Assembly: GCA_964644675.1 (NCBI GenBank)
Contig: CAZXWK010000043.1
Location: 1-16,083, forward strand
Length of the DNA stretch: 16,083 nucleotides
Direction of reading: 5' to 3'
Origin: CAZXWK01 sp964644675
Lineage (GTDB): Bacteria > Actinomycetota > Coriobacteriia > Anaerosomatales > JAAXUF01
The position numbers and the translations under genes are program-made. Shown piece by piece: positions 1 through 6,256 of this stretch. Under the pieces are notes generated by a model that saw only the letters and a program-made list of their open reading frames with translations, did no database searches and was not told where the DNA came from. Each line of letters starts with the position of its first letter. Position 1 is the stretch's first letter.

Positions 1-111
1 GACCGAGCGCGTACAGGAACGAATCGAACTCCACGACAGTGTGGTTCCCACTTGATCCTCCATGTTCGACAACCCTACCGGCAGTCACCCATCGTCCGCG
101 CTTGTTTCAGC

Positions 112-143
112 GGGTAGCGCGGGACCCGCAGGGCGCTCTACCC
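112..143. repeat. Imperfect inverted repeat (hairpin-forming)
   Basis: GGGTAGCGC (112-120) pairs with GCGC (133-136) plus TACCC (139-143), leaving a 2-base bulge (137-138) and a 12-base loop. No T-run follows on either strand, so I do not call it a terminator. Its role is unknown. Confidence 0.3.
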
Positions 144-255
144 CGCAGATTGAAATAAGTTAATGGAGGTGAAGGTCTCTTGTCCACAGGGAATTCACAT
201 CTCCTCCATCAGCGCAGCTAAACGAATACGAATCGCTGAAAGGGCCCGTTCTGGC

Positions 256-277
256 AAGTGTGACGTACGTCACACTT
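256..277. promoter_or_regulatory. Perfect palindrome with CRP/FNR-family operator core
   Basis: Bases 256-266 (AAGTGTGACGT) are followed directly by their exact reverse complement at 267-277. The core at 259-274 is TGTGA-N6-TCACA, the consensus bound by cAMP-receptor-family regulators (E. coli CRP, mycobacterial CRP, corynebacterial GlxR). A 7-bp outer pair, CTGGCAA (251-257) and TTGCCAG (285-291), surrounds it. As RNA it could fold into a 9-bp stem with a 4-base loop, but the stem is AT-rich for this genome and no clean T-run follows, so an operator is the better reading. Which gene it controls is unclear. The only candidate is an unseen minus-strand gene beyond the left edge. Confidence 0.5.
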
Positions 278-362
278 CTAGTTGTTGCCAGTTGAGATCG
301 ACGGGGTCTCTCGTGAACCTACGGGTCACTAACGGGTTCATCGGCACCCGCTCGAACCGTCT

Positions 363-1007
363 TTAGCCGCGCGGGAAGAACGGGTTGAGCCGCCGCTCAC
401 GACCCACCGTCGTGTCGGGGCCATGGCCCGGATGGACGATCGTCTCGGAGGGCAGGACCGCGATCTTCTCGGCGATGGAGCGCGAGAGGGCCCGCGCGTC
501 GCCACCGGGAAAGTCGGTGCGGCCCACGCTGCCGGCGAAGACCGTGTCGCCGGCGAAGAGGTGCGGGGGCTGCGAGCCGTCAGCCTCCCCCGGCCAGAAC
601 AGGCAGATGCTGCCGGGCGTGTGGCCCGGCGTGTGCAGCACGCGCAGCGAAAAGGTACCGGCGTCGATCGTGTCGCCGTCGGCGAGCAGGCGGTCGGGCG
701 GCGGCGCGGTGAGGTCGAAGCCGAACTGCGCACCGCCCGCGCCGTGCGCGTCGGTGATCCGCGCCGCGTCGGCCTCGTGCACCAGGAGCGGCGCGCCCGT
801 CTGCGTGACGAGCTCCCGCACGGCCCCCAGGTGGTCGAAGTGACCGTGCGTGAGCACGATCGCGGCGACGGTGCGCCCCGCGCACGCGCGCAGGACCGCA
901 GCGGGGTCGTCCGCGGGGTCGATCAGGAGTGCGGGGCCGTCCTCGTCGTCGAACAGCACCCAGCCGTTGGTGTCGAGCGGCCCCAGCACGAGCCGGTTCG
1001 CGTGCAT
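363..1007 (-). CDS. Metallo-beta-lactamase-fold hydrolase (glyoxalase II-like)
   Basis: A 214-residue cytoplasmic protein with the complete metal-binding set of the glyoxalase II/YcbL branch of the metallo-beta-lactamase superfamily: THGHFDH (H54, H56, D58, H59), HTPGHT (H129), AGDTVF (D154) and HPGHGP (H195). The GRTDFPGGD stretch near 162-170 is typical of YcbL-like, single-domain hydroxyacylglutathione-hydrolase-type enzymes. The second domain of classical glyoxalase II is missing, so the natural substrate (a thioester such as S-lactoylglutathione or another thiol adduct) is not settled. The ATG at 1007 shares one base with the rel stop codon (TGATG), which implies translational coupling to rel. 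A member of this family next to rel is common in bacteria. The fold call is strong and the substrate is unknown. Confidence 0.93.
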   Translation of the reverse strand: MHANRLVLGPLDTNGWVLFDDEDGPALLIDPADDPAAVLRACAGRTVAAIVLTHGHFDHLGAVRELVTQTGAPLLVHEADAARITDAHGAGGAQFGFDLTAPPPDRLLADGDTIDAGTFSLRVLHTPGHTPGSICLFWPGEADGSQPPHLFAGDTVFAGSVGRTDFPGGDARALSRSIAEKIAVLPSETIVHPGHGPDTTVGRERRLNPFFPRG

Positions 1008-3247
1008 CACCGCTGGCCGCCGCGCTTCGCCGACGCGGGATCCTTGCGCTTCTGCGTCGCCTCCCCCGGCATCATGCGGCGCGCCTCGAAGACGCCCTCG
1101 GCACTGCGCACCTCGCGCAGGACCGCGTCGAGCCGCGCGAGGTCGCCGAGCTCGAAGAGGAAGCGCATGTCCACGAGGCCGTCCTTGTGGGTGGTCGTGG
1201 ACGACGCGAGGATGTTGACGCCCGACTCGGCGAGTGCCGAGGTGACGTCTTGGAGCAGCCGCAGGCGGTCGAGCGCCTCGACGAAGATCTCGACCTGGAA
1301 GGTCGTGTTGGTCCCGAGCTCCCACTCGACGTCGATGATCCGCTCGGGGCTCGAGAGCAGCTCGGTGGCGTTGGGGCAGTCTCGGCGGTGCACCGAGACG
1401 CCACGGCCGCGCGTCACGAAGCCGATGATCTTGTCGCCGGGCACCGGGTTGCAGCAGCGCGCCAGGCGCACGAGCACGTCGTCGATGCCCTTGACCTTGA
1501 TGGCCGCGCCCGTCTTGCGACGCTTCCCGCGCGGCGCAGTCATGGGCGTCTCGATCGAGAACGTCTCGGCCGGCGGCTCGGGGACGGCGACCTCGCCTTC
1601 CTTCGCCATCAACTTGAGCAGCTTGGTGCCCACCTGCTTCGCGCTGATCTTGCCGGCGCCGATGCCGGCAAGGACGTCGTCGGAGTGCGCGTAGTTCATC
1701 TCCTTGGCCACCGCGTCGATGGCCTTCTCGGCGGTCTTGCTGCCGATGCCCAGGCCGTGCTTGCGCATGACCTTGGCGAGCTCGTCTCGGCCGCGCACGA
1801 GGTCGTCCTCGCGCGTGACCTTTGAGAAGTAGTTGCGGATCTTGCTCTTCGCCGAGGAGGTCTTGACGATGTTGAGCCAGTCGCGAGACGGGCGCGAGTT
1901 CTTGTTGGTGAGGATCTCGATGCGGTCGCCCATCTGCAGCTCGTAGGCGAGCGGCACGATGGCACCGTTCACCTTCGCGCCGACCGTGTGGTTGCCCACC
2001 TCGGTGTGGATGGCGTACGCGAAGTCGATCGGCGTACTCCCCCGCTTGAGCGAGATGACGTCGCCCTTGGGGCTGAAGACGAAGACCTCCTCCTCGAAGA
2101 GGTCGATCTTGAGCGCCTCCATGAACTCGCGGGGATCCTTGAGCTCGGTCTGCCACTCGAGCATCTGCCTGAGCCACGCGAGCCGCTCGTCGAAGGAGTC
2201 CTCGCCGCGCGACCCTTCCTTGTAGCGCCAGTGCGCGGCGACGCCGTACTCGGCGGTGCGGTGCATCTCCTCGGAACGGATCTGGATCTCGAGCGGGCTG
2301 CCCGAGGGCCCGATGACGGTCGTGTGCAGCGACTGGTACATGTTGAACTTGGGCATCGCCACGTAGTCCTTGAAGCGGCCCGGGACCGGCTTCCAGATCG
2401 AGTGGACGGTGCCGAGCGCCCCGTAGACGTCCTTCACCGAGTCGACGATCACGCGCAGCGCGATGAGGTCGTAGATCTCGTTGAAGTCCTTACCTTTCTG
2501 GGTCATCTTCTGGTACACGCTGTAGAGGTGCTTGGGGCGGCCCGAGATCTTCGCCTCGATGCCCACGGCGTGCAGCTCGTCGGTCAGCTGGTCGATGACG
2601 CGCGCGAGGTAGTCCTCCCTCGCCTTGCGGCTCTCGGCGACCATCCGCGACACCTGGTGGAACTTGTGCGGCTCCAGGTAATAGAACGCGAGGTCCTCGA
2701 GTTCCCACTTGATGCTCGAGATGCCCAGGCGGTGCGCGAGCGGCGCGTAGATCTCCATCGTCTCGCGCGCCTTCTCGATCCGGCGCTCCTCGGGTAGCGC
2801 GGCGAGCGTGCGCATGTTGTGCAGCCGGTCGGCAAGCTTGATGAGGATGACGCGGATGTCCTTCGCCATCGCGATGAGCATCTTGCGCAGGTTGTTGCTC
2901 TGGGCCTCCGAGAGGGACTCGAACTCGATCTTGCCGAGCTTGGTGACGCCGTCCACCAGTTCCGCGACCTCATCACCGAACTCCGCGCGCACCTCCTCGA
3001 GCGAGACCTCGGAGTCCTCGACCACGTCGTGCAGGAGCGCCGCCTTGAGCGTCGCCGTGTCCATGTGGAGCTCGGCGAGGATGAGGGCGACTTCGATGGG
3101 ATGGTTGACGAACGGCTCGCCGCTCTTGCGCGCCTGGCCCTCGTGGGCCTTCTCGGCAAAGGCGAAGGCGTCGTCGAGCCCGGTCAGGTCGGCGTCGGGG
3201 TTGTACGCCCGAACCTGCGCCTCGATCTGTTGGAGGGTTGCTGGCAT
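1007..3247 (-). CDS. rel: Bifunctional (p)ppGpp synthetase/hydrolase, RelA/SpoT family
   Basis: This 746-residue, full-length long RSH protein controls the stringent response by making and degrading (p)ppGpp. Domains in order are: HD hydrolase (about 25-200) with H49, H73-D74, E77-D78 and N144 (RLHNM) intact; synthetase (about 230-345) with GRPKHLYSVYQKM, RFKD at 291-294 and the catalytic EIQIRS (E320); TGS (about 385-448); a Cys/His region (RCC at 597-599, H620, C624); and ACT (about 648-722). In this family RxKD, as opposed to ExDD, marks bifunctional Rel rather than the synthetase-only RelA. The intact HD centre agrees, so both activities are expected. The ATG at 3247 follows a CGAGGA ribosome-binding site about 5 bases upstream. 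The downstream MBL gene overlaps its stop codon. The basic tail (QKRKDPASAKRGGQR) is not part of a known domain. Confidence 0.97.
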   Translation of the reverse strand: MPATLQQIEAQVRAYNPDADLTGLDDAFAFAEKAHEGQARKSGEPFVNHPIEVALILAELHMDTATLKAALLHDVVEDSEVSLEEVRAEFGDEVAELVDGVTKLGKIEFESLSEAQSNNLRKMLIAMAKDIRVILIKLADRLHNMRTLAALPEERRIEKARETMEIYAPLAHRLGISSIKWELEDLAFYYLEPHKFHQVSRMVAESRKAREDYLARVIDQLTDELHAVGIEAKISGRPKHLYSVYQKMTQKGKDFNEIYDLIALRVIVDSVKDVYGALGTVHSIWKPVPGRFKDYVAMPKFNMYQSLHTTVIGPSGSPLEIQIRSEEMHRTAEYGVAAHWRYKEGSRGEDSFDERLAWLRQMLEWQTELKDPREFMEALKIDLFEEEVFVFSPKGDVISLKRGSTPIDFAYAIHTEVGNHTVGAKVNGAIVPLAYELQMGDRIEILTNKNSRPSRDWLNIVKTSSAKSKIRNYFSKVTREDDLVRGRDELAKVMRKHGLGIGSKTAEKAIDAVAKEMNYAHSDDVLAGIGAGKISAKQVGTKLLKLMAKEGEVAVPEPPAETFSIETPMTAPRGKRRKTGAAIKVKGIDDVLVRLARCCNPVPGDKIIGFVTRGRGVSVHRRDCPNATELLSSPERIIDVEWELGTNTTFQVEIFVEALDRLRLLQDVTSALAESGVNILASSTTTHKDGLVDMRFLFELGDLARLDAVLREVRSAEGVFEARRMMPGEATQKRKDPASAKRGGQR

Positions 3248-3289
3248 CTACGTCCTCGCTGCGGGGGCCCCACCGTCCGGCGGCGCGCC

Positions 3290-3308
3290 GTCCGCGGGTG
3301 CGGCGGAC
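3290..3308 (-). terminator. GC-rich hairpin downstream of the secreted-protein gene
   Basis: GTCCGC (3290-3295) and GCGGAC (3303-3308) form a 6-bp stem with a 7-base loop, starting 6 bases after the minus-strand stop codon at 3315. A further GC-rich self-complementary stretch (3278-3290, containing GGCGCGCC) follows. No T-run is present, so this may be a weak or factor-dependent end, or only an attenuator between this gene and rel. The 67-base gap to rel contains no recognisable -10, so cotranscription into rel is possible. Confidence 0.3.
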
Positions 3309-3314
3309 CTGCGA

Positions 3315-6074
3315 CTACCGTGCCACTGCAGTGTAGACGATGGAAGTCTGGTACGTGCCGGCCTGGGCGTCCCACGGGATCGTGAGCGTGTAGTCGAAAC
3401 GGTAGTCGTGCTGCCACGCGTACCGCTGGCCGATCCCGCTGTCGATGGCACTGGGAGACGTCGAGAACGGCTGCAGCGGGATCACCTTGAAGCCGGTCGT
3501 GGCGAACTCGAGCGAGGACGCGGGGAACGTCGGTGCGGGCGTGACGGTCGTGATCATCGAGAAGTCCACGGCGCTGCACGTGAGGTCGTAGAGGATGCTG
3601 CCGACCGAGCCCACGGCGACCGTCGTCGCGCTCGGTACGGTCGACGGCGTCCCGGGCACGAGCACACCGAAGTCGACGTTGGATTCCGAGATCGACATCC
3701 ACACGCCCGCGGGCGGGCACGTGGCCGTGGTCGTCGCACTCATCGTTGACTCGTTGCCCGCATAGTCGACCGAGCGGATGGTGTACCCGTACGAGGTGCC
3801 GGGAGTCAGCCCTTCGTCGGTGTAGGACGGCGCGGACGCCGTGCCGACGAGCGATCCGTTCCGGTAGAACTTGTAGTACGCGACACCCGACGTCACGTCG
3901 GTGGCCGGCGTGCTCGTCACGTCGACACTCGTTGTGGTCGCCGCGGCCGCCCACGGGGTCGAGGGGGTGCTCGGCTTGACGGTGTCGATCCTGACCTGCG
4001 CGCTCTTGGTGGCCTCGACGTTGCCCGCGGCATCCGCCGAGAAGAACTGCAGCGTGTGGGTCCCCTCCCCCGAGACCGCAACCGGCGCCGTGTACGTGGC
4101 GACCGCGGCCGTGTCGAGCTTGTAGCGCGTGTACGCCACGCTCGTGAGCGCGTCGGTCGCCGTGAGAGTGACCGGCACCGGCGTGGACGACGTCCAGCCC
4201 GACGGCGCGTTACTCGTGGTCACCGGTGGCGTGCGGTCGATGGTGATCGGACCGTAGCTCGAGGTCGGCGTCCAGTTCCCCACCCCGTCAACCGCCCGCG
4301 CGTTGAAGTACCACACGCCGTCCGCTAGGGCCTGGGTCGAATTGACCGCGACGGTCGGCACCGAGGTTGTCGTGGTGCCGAACACGAAGATGTCGTCCCA
4401 ATTGGCATGGTCGTTCGCGCCGGCAACCGAGGCCGAGAACCTGACGCGGACCGTGCCTCCGACCGGCAGGCTGTAGGTCCGCTGCGTCCACGCCGAGATC
4501 CCGGTCAGGTTCTGCAGCTGCGTGTAGCTCGTTCCGCCGTTCGTGGAGTACTCGACTCGGGAGTAGTCACCGGTTCCGGCGAACTCCGTCACGTCCCAGA
4601 ACGTCAGACTCGCACTCGTCAGTCCGGCGAGGCTGAAGTCCTTGTAGAAGTTGGCGGTCCTCCGGGTGTTGTTGTTGGCCCATACCTCTCCCGAGTACGA
4701 GCCCTGCGTGCGCCCCGTAGCGTTCGTGGTGCGGACGTAGGTCGCATCGGAGCGGGTCCAGTCGGTTGGCCACGTGGAGGCCGGGAACCATTCTGACTCC
4801 ACGGTCGACGTCACCGTGATCGACGTGGCACCCGACACGCTCGCATCGACGACCGTGTCGGGATCAGCCGTGGTGTCCTGGCTCCACGAGTACGAGCAGC
4901 CGCTCGCCAGCGAACAGCGGTCCGACGATGCGGACGAGGTGACGGTGACCGTCGGCACGCGCGACACCGTGCCCGACGGGTGCGTGGCGCTCGACAGCGT
5001 CAGCGAGCTGGGTGGGGTCGTGTCCACGACGTTGATGGTCTGCGTGACCGACGTAGTTGCCCCGAGGTTGTCGGTGGCGGTCCAGCGGACGGCGTTGGAG
5101 CCGTACGGCAACGGGAACGGCAAGGTGTTGACGAAGGTGGAGACCGTGCCGTCGGCGTCAGTGGCGGTGGCCTCGTCCGCCCCCGTGAAGTCGGTGTAGG
5201 CCCACGGGGCGTTGCCCTCGAGCGTCCGGTCCGCGTACTGGATGACCGGCGGGGTGTTGGGTGCCGCCCCGCCGCGCACCTGGAAGACGTAGCGGCCGAG
5301 CTGGCCCTCGTTGTTGATGTAGTTCCGGATCAGCGCGGTCGCGGCGGGGGCCGAGTCCATCAGCGCGCTCGCGCTGTTCTGGGCGGTTCCCGAGCCCGGA
5401 AGCTCGAAGCCCGCGCCCGCGCGACCCCAACCGGCGCGGGCACGGCGGCTCGATGCCGAGTTGGCGATGTCCCACGCGACCTGGTCGTAGTTGAAGATGA
5501 AGTCGAAGTTGCCGGCCCCCGTGTCGGAGCGGTCGACGATCACGAGCTGGAACTCATCGAGCGGCGCGGACTGCTGGTTGTAGGACGCGACCCCGATCCA
5601 GTTGACGATGAACGCGTCGTGCCCCTGATACTGCGGGATCGAACCCGGGTCGAGGCTGCTGTAGGTGACCTGACCGGTCGTCGTGTTCCGCGTGTCCACG
5701 TCGCACCAGAGCGGCGCCATGATGTTGCGGTTTGTAGCCGCAAGCGTGGAGTCGTTGGGGTTGTAGCCCGTGAACGTCTGCCCGAACGTGCAGTTGCCGT
5801 TCATGTTGATGTAGATCTGCGTGTACGACGTGCCGTTCCAGTTCATCGAGAACGGCAGGTTGACGATGAGGTTGCTCGTGTCGTCCCCCCGGGGGACGAG
5901 GTTCGCATCGTAGCCTGCGGGCTTGATGATCGCGTCGGGGCCGGTCGCGAACGCCAGCGAGGGGAAGATCACGGCGACACCCAAGCACGCCACGACCATG
6001 AGTCCGAGGACTCGGGTCGCAGCGGTCCGCGGCAGCGCGGGGGTACTGCCTGCCTTCCGCTCAAGCCAACGCAT
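3315..6074 (-). CDS. Secreted multidomain protein: NIDO + Ig-like/HYR + jelly-roll + Fn3
   Basis: A 919-residue protein with a Sec signal peptide: a basic N-region to R21, a hydrophobic core at about 22-40, and likely cleavage after SLAFA (residue 43). Residues 68-267 resemble the nidogen-like NIDO domain (IYINMNG, APLWCDVDTR, FDFIFNYDQ). Residues 270-352 resemble a HYR/Ig repeat ending in TATDNLG. A unit starting at about 353 (YSWSQDTTADPD) and resuming at about 577 (LADGVWYFNARAVDGVGNW) is interrupted by a beta-rich jelly-roll or MAM-like segment (about 423-568). Residues 613-698 look like an OmpL47/chitobiase-type Ig repeat (GTHTLQFFSADAAGNVE), 699-786 like Fn3, and 787-919 like an unassigned beta domain. 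No LPXTG motif, C-terminal membrane helix or catalytic motif is visible, so secretion and an adhesive or matrix role are inferred. The ATG at 6074 was chosen for its GGGAGAGG ribosome-binding site and the signal peptide; the upstream in-frame extension is not protein-like. Confidence 0.88.
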   Translation of the reverse strand: MRWLERKAGSTPALPRTAATRVLGLMVVACLGVAVIFPSLAFATGPDAIIKPAGYDANLVPRGDDTSNLIVNLPFSMNWNGTSYTQIYINMNGNCTFGQTFTGYNPNDSTLAATNRNIMAPLWCDVDTRNTTTGQVTYSSLDPGSIPQYQGHDAFIVNWIGVASYNQQSAPLDEFQLVIVDRSDTGAGNFDFIFNYDQVAWDIANSASSRRARAGWGRAGAGFELPGSGTAQNSASALMDSAPAATALIRNYINNEGQLGRYVFQVRGGAAPNTPPVIQYADRTLEGNAPWAYTDFTGADEATATDADGTVSTFVNTLPFPLPYGSNAVRWTATDNLGATTSVTQTINVVDTTPPSSLTLSSATHPSGTVSRVPTVTVTSSASSDRCSLASGCSYSWSQDTTADPDTVVDASVSGATSITVTSTVESEWFPASTWPTDWTRSDATYVRTTNATGRTQGSYSGEVWANNNTRRTANFYKDFSLAGLTSASLTFWDVTEFAGTGDYSRVEYSTNGGTSYTQLQNLTGISAWTQRTYSLPVGGTVRVRFSASVAGANDHANWDDIFVFGTTTTSVPTVAVNSTQALADGVWYFNARAVDGVGNWTPTSSYGPITIDRTPPVTTSNAPSGWTSSTPVPVTLTATDALTSVAYTRYKLDTAAVATYTAPVAVSGEGTHTLQFFSADAAGNVEATKSAQVRIDTVKPSTPSTPWAAAATTTSVDVTSTPATDVTSGVAYYKFYRNGSLVGTASAPSYTDEGLTPGTSYGYTIRSVDYAGNESTMSATTTATCPPAGVWMSISESNVDFGVLVPGTPSTVPSATTVAVGSVGSILYDLTCSAVDFSMITTVTPAPTFPASSLEFATTGFKVIPLQPFSTSPSAIDSGIGQRYAWQHDYRFDYTLTIPWDAQAGTYQTSIVYTAVAR

Positions 6075-6076
6075 GT

Positions 6077-6106
6077 GACGCAGCCTCTCCCTCAGGCGGT
6101 TGCGTC
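6077..6106 (-). promoter_or_regulatory. Leader hairpin holding the ribosome-binding site
   Basis: In the minus-strand transcript, GACGCA (6106-6101) pairs with TGCGTC (6082-6077), and within it GCCT pairs with AGGC, leaving a 3-base bulge (ACC) and the loop GAGGGAG. The purine-rich Shine-Dalgarno of the secreted-protein gene lies in the loop and in the 3' arm, and the stem ends 2 bases before the ATG at 6074. Such a structure could limit or gate translation. That role is inferred from pairing alone. Confidence 0.4.
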
Positions 6107-6120
6107 GGTACGACAAATCG

Positions 6121-6143
6121 GCCAGCCGGTTCTCACCGCTGGC
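6121..6143 (-). promoter_or_regulatory. Leader hairpin with GAGA tetraloop
   Basis: In the transcript GCCAGC pairs with GCTGGC and GGT pairs with ACC around a GAGA (GNRA-class) loop, with one bulged G, giving 9 bp in total. It sits 14 bases before the ribosome-binding-site hairpin in the same leader. GNRA loops often dock in tertiary structure, so the two hairpins may be parts of one structured element. I do not recognise a known riboswitch. Confidence 0.35.
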
Positions 6144-6158
6144 GTCTCGGCGATACCG

Positions 6159-6180
6159 AAGTGTGACGCTGGTTACAGTT
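6159..6180. promoter_or_regulatory. CRP/FNR-like site upstream of the secreted-protein gene
   Basis: The core at 6162-6177 is TGTGA-N6-TTACA, one mismatch from TGTGA-N6-TCACA. The left half (AAGTGTGACG) is identical to that of the perfect palindrome at 256-277, and 17 of 22 positions match overall. It lies 85-106 bases before the ATG at 6074, a plausible place for an activator or repressor. The promoter itself cannot be placed with confidence. Confidence 0.4.
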
Positions 6181-6200
6181 TCGGCAGAAACCGTGCCGAA
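6180..6200. repeat. Inverted repeat, TTCGGCA / TGCCGAA
   Basis: TTCGGCA (6180-6186) and TGCCGAA (6194-6200) are perfect 7-bp arms with a 7-base loop. The left arm overlaps an alternative 5-bp stem, GTTTC (6178-6182) with GAAAC (6187-6191), so only one can form at a time. It lies about 57 bases after the recJ-fusion stop codon, next to the CRP-like site. It could be a weak recJ 3' end or part of the promoter region, as no T-run follows. Confidence 0.35.
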
Positions 6201-6256
6201 CTCAATGGTCGTCGAAGTGAGAACGCATGGATCCGAGCGGTTACCGAATGCCCTGC

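Larger units (their letters stand above)
1..362. other. Intergenic/left-edge region without a defensible gene
   Basis: I see no convincing gene here. Two edge fragments compete for the first 60 bases. One is a minus-strand frame from a GTG at 34 reading MEFDSFLYALG off the edge, with high G/C third positions but no well-spaced Shine-Dalgarno. The other is a plus-strand frame ending at the TGA at 53-55 (tail TERVQERIELHDSVVPT). Neither can be chosen from this window. The rest is less GC-rich than the genes around it and is dense in inverted repeats: an imperfect stem at 112-143, an 11-bp interrupted stem at 163-209, and a perfect 22-bp palindrome at 256-277 inside a CTGGCAA/TTGCCAG pair (251-257 and 285-291). 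This looks regulatory rather than coding. Confidence 0.6.

Noticed and set aside
1..55. Plus-strand gene end (TGA at 53-55) or minus-strand gene start (GTG at 34)
   Set aside because: Both are open to the edge but too short to judge. Codon bias slightly favours the minus frame, but no ribosome-binding site is well placed, so neither is called.
256..277. Rho-independent terminator at the palindrome
   Set aside because: The stem is AT-rich for this genome, symmetry is perfect across the centre, and no clean T-run follows on either strand. The CRP-type core favours an operator.
163..366. 67-codon plus-strand open frame
   Set aside because: No Shine-Dalgarno before its ATG, no recognisable domain, poor codon bias, and it runs through the palindrome at 256-277 and into the 3' end of the MBL gene.
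1008..2177. N-terminal extension of the MBL gene (604-residue frame)
   Set aside because: It overlaps rel in another frame with low-complexity Arg/Gly/His composition. The ATG at 1007 overlaps the rel stop codon in the usual coupled manner.
6075..6200. Cyclic-di-GMP class I riboswitch before the secreted-protein gene
   Set aside because: GACGCAACCGCC in the leader resembles part of that consensus, but the GCAAACC element and the proper order of stems are missing and the space to the ATG is too short.
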